Positions 43,270 to 56,800 of a stretch of DNA of 64,000 nucleotides are shown piece after piece. Position numbers and translations under genes: made by a program. Under the pieces are notes generated by a model, which was not told where the DNA came from, ran no database searches, and saw nothing but the letters and a program-made list of their open reading frames with translations. The DNA is from Undaria pinnatifida (lineage: Eukaryota; Sar; Phaeophyceae; Laminariales; Alariaceae), in contig JABAKD010000030.1 in assembly GCA_012845835.1 (NCBI GenBank), positions 11,167,715 through 11,231,714 of the forward strand. The letters run 5' to 3'. Each line of letters opens with the position of its first letter. The first letter of the stretch is position 1.

Positions 43270-46200
43270 CCAGAAAGCCCATACTGTAGTGGGGAGGGGG
43301 GAGAAAAGCCTGTTCAATGTCCCTCGATCTGAGTTACGTGTAGGGCGAGGGAGGAAGAGAATCTACAGTATGGGCTTTCGTTTTTAGGGTGGCGTTTTTT
43401 GTTGTTGTGGGTGACCCGAAAGCAAAATCCTCCGCTAGCTGACGGTGCGGCGACGGCCGAGTGGTGTACCACTCTGTCCGGAAATATAAGAAACCTTTTA
43501 TTTCGATATTAATCTCCAAATGTTTATTATATTTCCGGACAGTAGCACCACCTTTTCAATAACAATCCAGGACAACACACGATAACAAACAGGAATGCTT
43601 GCTCAGGCTGGATTTCTTATTCGAGAGAGGGTGACTTCTCCACGAACTTCAGCACCATACCGCCTTCCGATTTTCTTGTTTCTCCGCTAAGAAGAACTCA
43701 AGCCTGCCTTTCCTATGACCTTGTTTCTGACCCATCTGGGCCCAAATACAAGCCACGGCAATATTGGATTACAGTTGGGAAAAATGGCTTACATTTTGGA
43801 CTCAGACTGGCATTAACCCCTTCAGAGCCCCTAACCCCTCCCTATACTAACTCCATGTAATTCCCCCCCCCTCAAAAAGGTTTCCAGTGGTAACGGCGTT
43901 AACGTATTGATTCATCCGTGACAAAGCAGCAGCTCGGGACACCGGGTAGAGTGTGTGTGTTCACTACCACAGAGTGTCTTGGCACTATTAATAGTGTGTT
44001 GTTCATCAGTGACTTCAAAGCGCACCGGCAGGAGCTACACGACGCACGCACCCGCATTCATTCTCAATGCAATCAAGAATGACGGTCTTCCTCGGCAGTT
44101 GATAGCATCACAAATATCGTGCTTTGGGTCCATAGCAAACGGGCCTCAAACGGGTGAAAGAGTCCTGTACTGGTGCTGTGCAGCATCAGCAAAGCGGGCT
44201 GCCAGGCTAACTAACAAGGGGGCATTGCTGTTGCTGTTGCTGTCGGGGCTCCAATGCAAGGCCTTGCGCGCGACACGCGCGCAGCATGGATTTCTACGTA
44301 TGCATGACCCACGCACCTCCAGCACGACGATGTCGTTCGGCTGCAGGTAGGCCTTGACCGGCTTGCCGTTGCCCATCTTCCAATCGAGGTTGACCACGAA
44401 GCACCGGGAGCGCTTCTTGTACCGCTTGATTCTGCCAGGCCCCATCTGTGTCATCACGGCCGTGCCCCTGTCATCCACGGCAAGAGGCAATGAATAACAA
44501 CGAAAGCAACAAAAATAACAAGAGAGCCGAACAAAAACGACATCAAGAACAACAACACCAAAAACAACGCGAACTCAACAAGACATATATGGACAGGTAA
44601 ACATAGACTTATCATGTATATAGATATACGCATGTCCGAAAACAGAGGCAAAAAGGACAAATATACCTACTCGTACATGATTAATATGAAAATAAAAATA
44701 CACTCTAGCTGTGAGATCGAAGATTTGTCGAAACCCATATTTGCAAGCTGTGCGTGATACTCCGATCGCGCGTATTACTGGGTTGTGTGTCCTCATTAAG
44801 GATATAGGTCGGCGACTCCCCTTGGAACTACAGTGTAGCTTGTACCAGGGTCAACAGGGTGATGTTAATCAATCTGTGCGTGCAAACTATAAAACCCGTT
44901 TTTGAGGGGGACAAAATCTGACAGCCGTGGAAGGAAATGCATCAGTTAATCAAGTGTACCCTGTAAGTCGAACAACCAGTGAGGAGAGGCCGGAGTGTTC
45001 GAAGGGGTCGGGGTCCCAACAGCTTGAGGTCGCAAATATGTACATATTATATAGAATAAGCTATAAACTGGTCGGGGCTGGTCGGTGATACTTGCGGGGT
45101 TACTTGTGCGATGGCAAATGGCCTTTTCTTTAGTTCTTACGGGATTTTTGCCCCCCTTTTCTACTCCCTACACCGCCGGGGTAACAAGATAACCACACCC
45201 CGAAGGGGGAGCCTGTATATTTACAAAAATTAAAAATACACTTCAGCTGTGAGACTGACCAATAAATGATACTCAGTATTTTTATCAAAACTAAGCTTTG
45301 CCAGCTGCATTTCATACTTCGCTTGTATATGTATCACCAGATCAAGCACAAGAGCACCAAAATCAGCAACATGCAACAAAACCACACAGAAACAAAAAAC
45401 CATGAACAAGGAAACAACCAACCACACGAAAACAGAAAGAACACGAACAAGAACCAGAACAAGAACAAGGACAAGACTGATCACTATTACTTATCACTTC
45501 TCACTTCTCACTAATCACCGATCCGAAGAAGAGAACGGGCTACGTATACTTGTACTTGTACAAAGAGGTAAAAAACAGCCTATCAAAAAGTCAGGCAAAC
45601 GTGTGTCGTGACGTCATTCGATCCTTGCATCACCTCGCCTCCCCCCCCCCCCCCCGAGGCGCTTCGTGTTTGATGCAAGCAATGCCTGCCTGGTTGGTGA
45701 AAACCCAACGTGCTCCGTCCCGGCATAGTAGGGATGCGAGGGCCTATGGTCATACGACTACGGCCATGCACAAACTGAGTACACCCCCCCCCAGGGGACC
45801 CTCCCCTTACCTCTTGGGCAGGCGGAAGCCCTTCATGACAAGGTCAACATTCTCTCTCTTCACGTGCACCCCGCCGAGGTCGAGGTCCCAGACGCGAGCT
45901 TCCACCCCCTTCCCGGCAAACTTAGCCGTCCCGACGGGAAGCTTCCCTAGCCGCTCCAGAAGAAAACCTAGCATCGACTCGCAAGCCTACGCACGACCGA
46001 CAGCCGGTTTGAACACCAATGAGGTTAACACTGCATAATATTCCACGCTTCGGACGGACAGGTCACCGATCACCACTTCATGATCTAGATATCTCAGGTT
46101 AAGGAAGATCTAGATCTGTATGGTACAGCTCGTGTTACCGGGTGGGAGCTGTACAATCTGCCTGATCTAGCACAAAAAAACAAGAGCTTTGAAACAATCG

Positions 46201-47167
46201 CGACGGAATTCATCCCTTGCTCTCAGAGAAAAAACGCTCCCCGCTGATTGACTACGCTGCTGGCTGATGGTTAATGGAGCATCCGTCACCCACGCCCCAG
46301 AAGCTCGTATATATCTACACGCTAGAAAAATGGAGACCCCAACCAAAACACACCAGAGGTTACTCCTATACCAGAGGTACAACGTACCCGGTAGGTGGCA
46401 CAACAATTAATACAGATGCACAACTATCTCATACGGGCAGATACATAATCTGTCTACTACTGTAGATGATCTATATGATCTACTTCGAAGTATATGATTT
46501 ATATATAATCTATATGATGTAGATCTTCATCTATCTGTTCGAGGTGTGTAACTTTCGAAATACGCCAGCTGCTACTGTGAGTTTGACCGGTTGAATGGTC
46601 GATACTAGGCTTAGCAAAGCCGCCTGCGTGACACGACACACACAAAAAAAGGCTGGTGCCGTGGAAAAGGCAAAAAAAAATCACCCTCCCCCCCCCCATC
46701 CACGGCCATGCTCGACAACGAGTACACCCCTCTCCGACCCCCCTCACTCGTGGCTCTTTGCAAGCAGCGCGACACCATCCCCGTACACGTAACAAAAACA
46801 CACAAACAACACCAACTACAAAACCCTTGAAGCCTCGCTTGGTTGCTCGCTTGGTCTCGATTAGACGCTTGTTCGCGAGAAAAAGAGTCCAGAAACCCCA
46901 AGCAACTCACCGCCAAGATAAGGTAAACGTCGATCCCTCGGGCGACCTTCCCGACGGCCTGCTCCACCTTGTCGAGCGCCACACCGTCGCCGTTCATGAT
47001 ACCCGCCTTAAGCCCCTCCACGGCCTCCAAAAGGTCCAGGATCTAGACGTACAAAATACACAAAAGGCAAAAGGCACGTCACGGCGCGGGAGAGGTCGCG
47101 GACTGCCGTTACGAAATGAACAATCACACGTTTTGGGTGATCAGCTACCCATTCGGTTGGTCGGTCG

Positions 47168-47203
<36 letters not shown>

Positions 47204-50200
47204 GTCGGTCGGTCGGTCGGTCGGTCGTTTATACCGGTGTATTATTCAATTCTACGGCGTGTGGGCGAAAAACAAGGAGATCAATCTCGACACACTTCCA
47301 TGCACGTGCTGTCGTTCCACAAAACAGCTTCTACCATAAGTCCGTAGACGCGACAACTTTCTGCTGACTCCCTTTACGAACAGCGGCAGCAACTTTTTTT
47401 TTTTTTTGCGAGACCGCGATAGAGCCAGATTCTTCATGTTAAACCAGCCGGCCAAAACAAAAGTAAACCCTTTCCTTAGAGGTGACGCCTCCAAATGACC
47501 CCTTTACCTCATTTGACGAGTCTCTGCCGCAGCGGATGAAACGAGCTCGGCCAACAACAACAGCAGCGGAGCGGCGCCAAGTCTTTCCGCCGCATACACC
47601 AACAAGCATACCCCCCTCCCCCCCCCCGCTCTACACGATATTTGCCATTGATTTCCGTACAGCCAGTACCATCGGCCTATGCCCCCCCTCCCGTCTCGCC
47701 GAAGACCTGACGGCGCTTCGAGCTTGGTGCACGCGATGTCTGCTGGGTTGGGGGAAAAACCGACGTGCCCCGTGCCGTTATTGTAGAGATGCGAGGGTCT
47801 ACGTTCGTAACGGTAGAGAACCCTAACTCCGCACAAGGGGAATGATCACATCACGTAGTGTGAATATGGTAAGGTACGCACGAGGCAGATATATGGTATT
47901 TGCTGTCTCCGGAGTGGCCACACCAGAAAACAAAGCAACTCATGGGCGTTGTCATCCATAAGCAAGGAATTAGGCACAAGGTGCCGAAGTCCGTCTTACG
48001 AGCGGTTCCTGGAAGGATGCAGTTCACCCTTCATGCGACTCGTCGAAAACCTCACGGCGCTTCGGGCTTGGTGCAAGCAATGCCTGCCTGGTTGGTGAAA
48101 ACCCGAAGTGCTCCGTTCCGGCACAGTAGAGACGCGAGGGTCTATGGTCATGCGTCTAACGGACATGCACAAATTGAGTACACCCTCCCCCCCCCCTCCC
48201 ACCCCTCTTCTCTCCCCCCCTACCTCTCACCTGCATAATAACGTCCACCTCATCCAACTCTTCTAAATCGCCATTGGAAGACCTTATGAGGCCCTTTTCC
48301 ACGCTGTGGTCGTCCTCCCTGGGGTCGTTGGAAATCGCCACCCCTCGTTCCCAGCTGTCGGTGTCGGGGGGGAAGGAGCTGCTGCTGCCGCCCGCCGCGC
48401 TGCTCCCGACTCCTGTCCCCGCGAGCGCATCGCCGAGCAGGTTGAAAGCGGCAGCGAGGGAGGAGGCGTCGTTCCCTCCTCCGGCGTCGTTGAGCAAAGG
48501 GATGATGCCCGTTTCGTCAAGGAGTTCCTGCGGGGCGGGACGCGTGGTGTTCGTGCCGCGGGAGGGCAGGGGGGGGGTCATATACTTCCTCTCAGTGCCA
48601 TCAGTAAACTACACTACAGCAGTAACTTTACACAAAGGACCTACGTTACGGTGCTATATTAACCATTGAAAATGGTGCAAGAAGCTTCTCCTTTGGGACC
48701 CGTTTTAGCACCGCACTCTCGACATGGGAACAAAACACTTGGACTTAGACTAGGAAACATCTTAGGAGTTGGAAAAAAGGGTTAACATCTCCGGGGTGGG
48801 TGTCTCTCGCACGTTGAAAAGACAGACAGAACTCTTGTAAAAAACAAAGAAAAAGACAACACAGCCACTTCACAAGTAACCCCGCAAGTATATAACTCTG
48901 AGCAGTTATTCTTTTGCGATCTTTCGCTTTCATGCTTCCGGTTTATTGGCGATATGCTGCACCGTACATTGCGCACCGCCGCCATTAAAAAGTTGGAATA
49001 GTTCGATACGCTGCACCAAATGAAAGCACAACAGAAGGCGACGTACACAGCCGTGACTACGTAATCTGTATGTATACGACGTATAGGGCAGACTAAGCTA
49101 TTAAATCGTGTGGATTATATACATATATTACGTTAACACTGCGGTAGACCACACGACCAACCTATTACGCAGGGTATTTCGTGCCTCCGGCCGATTGCAT
49201 GATCGCCTGACAACCTCTACCAAACGCAGTAGCATATGCCTAACGAAGTAAAGTCACCCTCGCGTTCAATAGTGGTGACATCGCATGCCCACATCACCTC
49301 GCTGGCCGCATTTGTAAGATGTATCTCTGTCTTAGAATTGGCGACCTCAGAGCCCCACATCGGCACGGTAAAAATCATAGGCGTAAAATCGTATATGTGA
49401 GACAATAAGAATGTGAAAAGGAGGTACAGACAGACATGTCAAAATTGCGGTAAACCATACTACCAACTTATTACGTAGGGTATTCCGTATATACCGTCTG
49501 AATGATCGCCTCCCAACCTATGCCAACCGAAGTATGACTAACGAAGTAAGTAATGGAGCGCGTGTACACTAAGCGTTCCTTTCAAAACACTGACGATTCG
49601 CATTTCTCCCTTTCGTTCTCAATGGCGGTGACATTGCATGACCACATGACCTCGCCTGTTGTATTTACCAATACGTATCTCTTTCTTTTAATAAGCGATG
49701 TCAGAAAATAGTGGTATCTACATGATTGTACCTATCGATTGAAATATTCCATCTTTCGATCCATGTACAATAACAAATTATGAAGCTTTTAACACGTTGT
49801 TTACTACACTTAAGAACTGGGTAGCATACCACATGTAACATCAAACCTTCTAGAACAATAAACATTACCAGGCGGGTGATATAAAGGGGTTGTCTTCTTG
49901 CTACAACCGTCAGATTCGTCCCCTTTAAGGGTTTATAGTCTCCGTGCACATATTGGAATGCTCGCCCCCCTCTCCCCCCCCCGATCCCTCTTGTTCAAAC
50001 GCCCCACCTTAAATCAAAATCTACCAGAGTAGTAAACCCTACCAGCCAGCTGATATCATCTCATTATCCATCTAGCCATCCATGCCGTAGCTCCAACTCA
50101 TCCCCGCCCTCCGCCCCCCTCCCCCTCTTTTGTTCCCGGCCCAGTTCGTTCAAACGCCCCACTTGTAATCGAAATCGGCCAGAGTAATAAACACTTCTAC

Positions 50201-50845
50201 GCAATTTATATCACGTCAATATCTTTCTAGCCATCCATGACGTAGCTTTCATTCGTCCCCCCTCCCCCCCTCGAACGCCCCCTCCTTCCCCACACCCCGA
50301 ACGATCGCCTAGACCTAGCACCACGCGTATAGCAAGCCCCTGCATATATGATTACTACGCGCAATCGGAGTATCACACACAATGTTGTCAAAATGAGTTT
50401 CGAACAAAAATCCTTCATCTCATAGCTGGAGTGTATTTTAATACTCCGGAGTATTATTATAAAAATTAAAATACACTCCAGCTGTGAGATCGAAGATTTC
50501 GTCGAAACTCATCTTTGCAAGCTGTGTGTGATACTCCGATCGCGCGCATTACGAGTTGTGTGTCCTCATTAAGGATATAGGTCGGCGACTCCCCTGACAG
50601 CTACAGTGTAGCTATCAGGGTCAACAGGATGATTTTAGTCAGTCTGTGCGCGGAAACTATAAAACCCGTTTCTGAGGGGGACAAAATCTGACAGCTGTGA
50701 AGGGAAAGCGGGGGCCTGGTTTTGATCAAAAGCGAGCGGGTTTGGAGGGGGGCGGGGGGGGGGAAGGGGCAATTTGTGCATGTAAGCTATAAATCCTTTC
50801 GAGGGGATAAATCTGACGGTTTTGGCACCAGTATATTATTGGGGG

Positions 50846-50879
<34 letters not shown>

Positions 50880-53800
50880 CTCAATATGTGCCTGGAAACT
50901 ATACATTATTTCGAGGGGATAAATGTGACATTTTTGGAAATAATACATCAGTTTATCATGTATATCCTGGGGTAAGTCGTACAATCAGTGAGTAAAGAGA
51001 GGGTGGAGTGTTAGAGGGGGTGGGGTTGGGATGGGTTGGGGGGGGAGGGTGGGGGGTGGGGGCGGGGTGGGGGCGGGGGGGGGGGGGGTGACACAGCGGC
51101 ATGGATGGCCCTCGAAAGATAATGAGGTGATATCCTGTGCGTGAAGTGTTTATTAATGTGGCGGATTTCGACATTTGGTGGGGCGTTTGAGTAAGGGAGA
51201 GCAAGAGGGGGGGGGGGGGGGGGGAATTTTTTAGGAGGTTTAGGTCACAAATAATATTATATGTGACCTAAACCTCTTGAACCCCCCCCCCCCTTTTTTT
51301 TCCTCGCTCTCTCTTGCTAAAATGCCCCACTTAATATCGAAATCCGCCAGAGTAATAAACACTTCCACGCCCTGGATATCACCTCATTATCTTGTTAGAG
51401 CCGTCCATGCCGCTGCCGCAATTCCCACCCCCCCGCCCGCCCCCAACGCCCCGTCCTTCCCCACCACCCGCACCATCGCCGAGACCTAGCACCACGCGTA
51501 TAGCAAACCCCTACATCTATGCGACCTAAAGCCCTCCCCCCCGGCCCCCCGCCCCCCCCGCCACATATCCCCCCCCCTCCCCCACAAGAACGATTTATAG
51601 TTTCCACGCATAAATTGAGCTGCCCCACCAGTTCCTCTCCCCCTTCCCCCCACCCGCTCCCCTTTTGATCAAAATCAGGCCCCCACGTCCTTAAAAACTC
51701 CGCCCTCCCCTCACCGGTTATTCGACTTACAGGATTCACTTGATAAACTGATGCATTTCCTTCCACGGCTGTCAGATTTTGTCCCCCTCAGAATCAGGTT
51801 TTATAGTTTCCGCGCACAGACTGCCTAACATCACCCTGTTGACCCTGACATCTACACTGTAGTTGCAAGGGGAGTCGCCGACCTATATCCTTAACGAGGA
51901 CACACAACCCGTAATACGCGCGATCGGAGTATCACACACAGCTTGCAAAGATGAGTTTCGACAAAATATTCGATCTCACAGCTGGAGGAGAGTATTTTAA
52001 TTTTTATCGTATATATATATATATAGATTATTCATATACATATTATTAATAAGAGTGTGATACGTTATACTCCAAATATGAGTTCGGAATATAGGCCAGT
52101 CGCGCCAGCGGCTGTGTACGTCCCTTTTTCGGTTGTGTTTTCGTTTGGTGCAGCGCATCAAATTATTACATAGCGGCGTTGCATAATGTACGGCGGTGCA
52201 ACATATCGCCAATAAACCGAAAGGATGAAAGCGAAAGATCGAAAAAGAAGGACTAAAAGATATAGGCGAGAAAAGCCGCAGTCGGCACGATGGTCCAACG
52301 AGGGTGTTTCACACGCTATACCTCAATTTTCACTTCGGAATATAGGCCAGTCACGACAGTGGCTGTGCACGTCGCTCTCTGTTGTGTTTTCGTTTGGTGC
52401 ACGTATCAAACTTTTTTTTTTTTTTTTTGTTCACATACTTCTACTTTCCAGCTTCTGGACAAGCCGTGGTCACAGGTGTCGCCCCTTCTCCCCCCCGGTT
52501 CTTGCCTCCCAATTTTTTATCGCGCATAGGGTTCAGCAATCCCACTGCTCGTCGATTTTTCATCGAGTGATCAAACTATTCCACGGCGGCGGTGCATATC
52601 AAGGGCGCATAACATCGTCATTAGACCAGAAGCATGAAAGCGAGAGATCGCAAAAGAACTACAGGCTGCTGCCTCACGCTGAGCAGCGCTAAAATAATCT
52701 CCTCCGCCGCGAATCCCGCCTGCAGTATCTACTCGAACGCCACATATTTGGCATCACACTGGCCCCCATCAGCAGCAGGAGAGGGTGACATGAGATGGCC
52801 ACATTTTTAGATAAAATTCTACAGCAGGGATGGGATGCATGGCGGATTTTTTCCACACCGAAAAGCACGACAGTGAAGCAGAAGCGTTCGCCCTGAAAAC
52901 GCGTCTCCATCAACCATAAGGCCTTGAAAAAGCCCAAACACACCCAGGCGTTAGCAACGGAGGAACCAGCCCGCATGTCCAAAAATGTCAATTTGAAGGC
53001 CTATAATCTGCCCGAAACTCGAAACTGAAGGTTTAGACTATTGCCGACCCGAGGAACATTCTCCTCTTCCGAGAATTGTCCAGAACACGCTGCGATTGGT
53101 ACTGTGGATTGGTGACTGTTACTGTTACAATAGAGCGGAACAGCAGAGGCATTTGCCTTCTAATACTGTCGCACCAGGTACCACCATCCCCCCCCCCCCC
53201 CCCCCCCCCCGCCCGTAAATTTAGGACCATTGGAGCGCTTGGACCATAATTGCTTGGACCTCAATTTTACATATATGAAAAAAGCAAAAACTGGAAGCAT
53301 TCCGGGTATCGAACCTACGACCTCACACTCTCAAGGAGTGCAAGCTTGCCAGCGCTCATTCGGCTGGCTCCGAGATTCGTAAAACCCTTCAAACCTAGGC
53401 CATACAACAATCATACTGTACGAATATCATGTATTGCTCTGGATATCTCTCGGAGGAAGAGTTGACTTTTCCTCAGGTCGGTCGGTATCTTCCGTTTCGA
53501 ACTTAGGGCGAGATCCTCGCACAGGCCCCCAACGTAATACCATTTTCGGACATACGCATGCTGGTACCGTATCCATTGGCCAATGAATAAACCACCAAAA
53601 TACAAAACAATTCCCCAAGTAAAAAATGGGCCGGGTGGGCGATACCGGGGGAAAAGAAGTCAACCCTGTTACCATATCCATTGGCCAAACGAACCACCAA
53701 AATACAAAACATTGGCGAAGTGGAAGTGGACCGGTTGGGCAAACGGTAAAAAAAAAGTCAGCCTTGAAACTGGCCGCACTCCGACTCTGTTCCGGGGAGG

Positions 53801-56800
53801 AAGCCTAAAACTAGAGTCTTCGTCGATGGTGCTCTCCCCCTTCGGTCCTAATTGGGACTGTTCATTCTCATCAAAATATTGAAAATGTTGCATTAAAAAA
53901 AAATCATTCTGATCAATGTTGCTAAAAAACAATGCCGAAAATACTTTTCCAAAAAAATCATGCCGATTTTCTTCCCAAAAAATTGGTAATCTATGACACA
54001 AATCTACGAAAGAAAAACATGCACATAGTTGTATTCACCCAGTCCATTTAGATTCGATGAGCATCTCCTGTGTGTAATCGTTCCAGCGAAGCCAGCCATA
54101 GCATCGTACACGTCGCCGCTAGGGCGACACGATTTGCACCCCACATGATGCAACAATGCCACAATACTCCTATTAATAGCATAGTGTACGAATGGGAGGG
54201 ATCAAAGTGACGTTGTCGACCACGACATGCTACGGCATTGAAGAATCGCAACAAAGCAATATTCGTCGTCGCTCCCCTCCCCGCGCCCCTTCCTCCACCG
54301 CTTCCACCCCCCTCCCCTCACCTTTTGCATGCGCACGGCCTCTGCGCGGAGGCGCCGCGCCTCCCCTCCGACTTGGCCGGCCTTGTTCCTCACCCCTTCC
54401 ATCATCTCGCCCACCGTTAGCCCGGCCAGCCTCCTCGCGACACGATGGGCGTCGATGCCAACGTTCTCCAGGTGCTGGGCAAACCGCGTTCCCGCTGCTA
54501 GGTTCTCCAGGAACGAAGAGAGCTGCAAAGCAACACACACAACAACAAAAACACCAGGTACTACGTGTTATACACACGTCAACAAGAGGTGAGCGAGAGA
54601 GAGACAGAGAGAAAACCCAACGGAATCTAGGGACAGAAAAAGAGAAGACCCCCCCCCCCCCCCCCCCCCCCCCAACAGAGCGGGGATGGATGGGTTCACG
54701 AGACGGGGTGGATGTGTTTAGAGCATTTTGGTTTTTGCGACATCTACCGGGAGATAGTCCCAGATTCTTGAAGGAAAACTTCACAAAACCGCTGAAACCA
54801 ACCCCCCTCCGAGAAAAAAAAAAAAACCTGCCAGGCACCTGGTGAACAAAAATTTGGGAAAACAAAAATAACCCAGCGAGCGCGCGCGCACACACCTCGA
54901 TCGACGCCAGCGCCTTGAACGCGGAGTTGGGACCAGATTCCCTCACCCTCGCCAACAGGGCCTTCATCACCAACCGGTCCACGTCCCCCCCCGCCTGCCG
55001 GGCCGCCATCAACTCCTCCTGCATGCTCGCCTCCAGCAGCTTGTGCGTGTCCAGCGTGTCCTCGCTCTTGGAGTGGCTATGGTGTCCCCCCTGTCGCCTG
55101 CCCCAGGTCCTCCCGTTCTGCTGGGCGTTGAAGTCTCCCTCGTCCTCATCCTCGGCTCTCGAACTCCAACCCGACGCGTCGGCGGATGTTGCGTTCGACT
55201 GTTTGGATGTTGGTTTGGTCGAACCCGGGAGGCAGGGCGGGGGGGCGGGGACGGGGGGGACGGGGAGAGGTGGGGAGGTGGGACGGGGGTAAGGCGGGAT
55301 GATAAAAAAAGGGGGCAGGTCTTGCGGTTTTCAGTTTTCAGCGCGAAGCGACTATATGTTCTCGAACCCAACGTGTCCACGGATACGTCGGACCGCGTTT
55401 TCCTTTGTTCGAACCCGGGGGGTGGGGCGGGACGGGGGGCTGGGGTGGGGTGGGGTGGGGTGGGGGGGGGGGGGGGGGGGCGGGTCTCACGGTTTTTCGG
55501 CGAGCACCAGCTATACACATACACGTAAAATGGCACCCTGAACAACAGCCGTGACGAAAGCATCACGTTTATCCTTTCCCCCCACCGCCGTGCCTGCATA
55601 GTCGCGTGCGAGGTGCTTTCAACCATTATACTATATGCAATTAATGAATACATGTACAAAATTGCAGGTGCTGCTCGGAGAAGGCTCCTCTGCTTTTCTT
55701 AGACGCGTTTTTGAGCTTTTGCCGAGCTAGCTTGCGATGAGGAACACCGCTCGGCCCGAAAACTCCCTAATCTTGCTCCCCGACCCCGACTGTGTCGAAG
55801 GAGGCCTCGGGCGCGCTTGCACCGTGCCTGGGCTGCCGGCTGGCAGGGTGTGCTAAACTCGTTTTGTTTTTCGCAAAAATATTTCAAATGCGCAGGCTGT
55901 GAGTTCGATCAGTTGAGCGGTCGATACTGAGTTCCAACAGTTGAGCGGTCTAGATCCAACGTTGCAAGCTGCGTCATTCACTAGACTGGTGGCCAACACA
56001 TACATAGCAGTCTTCGCATACAGGGAAGAGAGGAGAGAGGTACAGGTACATACAGTTCGACTGCTGAAAACGACGATACAGCAGCAGTACGTTCGAGGTA
56101 CGAGGTGGTTTGGCGACTACTGCTGCTGCTGCCGTTGTAGTACCGGTAGTCCTGCCATACTACCCGCCGGTACTCGTGTGTACCTCGCATATGATACGAT
56201 AATCATGAAATTATTGTCCTCTCGACCGTTCCATTGCTTTCTCCCTTCAATATATACAAACCCTATCCACAATCGCTCCACCTCATACTTGCAATATACT
56301 ATTAATAGGAACTGATATAATACCACACCGTACCCCTTGGCAGTAACTTTTGGCTTCTACGGTCCCCCTCCGCTTCGTTTACTACCTGTCTTACGGGCAT
56401 GCGCGGAGCCGCAGGCGGGCGTCAGCCCACCGCGGCGAAGCCCCCCTGGTAAATACATGAAGGATTTTCCAGAGGTTGCAAGAGAGCAGCCGAAGGCTCC
56501 GATTTAGACCAGATTTTGAGTTGCTCTCGAGACAACTCGAGCTGAGGTCCACCTTTCGGCGCGCTGTTTCCTGGGCGTGTCTCAACTTGCTCGTCTCTCC
56601 CGACCCTACCGGGGTCGGCATCGGCCGTACTCGCGTCGTCTCTCTGCTGGGGGTGCTCCTGTTGCTTTTTCTTGTCAAAAAGTATCAAATTGTCTATTTG
56701 TACGTGTATGTAGATGCAAAACATTCTGCCTTGGGATTATGTAAAACAACTTGAGACAAGGTGGTAGGTTGCGTTCCTTTTGAGTGTAAGGTCGGGGGTT

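Noticed and set aside
43273..43379. MicroRNA precursor
   Set aside because: Only 17 bp pair and the pairing ends abruptly at a long purine-rich loop, unlike a typical precursor stem.
45811..45967. Nearer acceptor CTAG at 45968 for exon E9
   Set aside because: It would start the exon out of phase with E8 and hit a stop. The GTAG acceptor at 45987 keeps phase on both sides.
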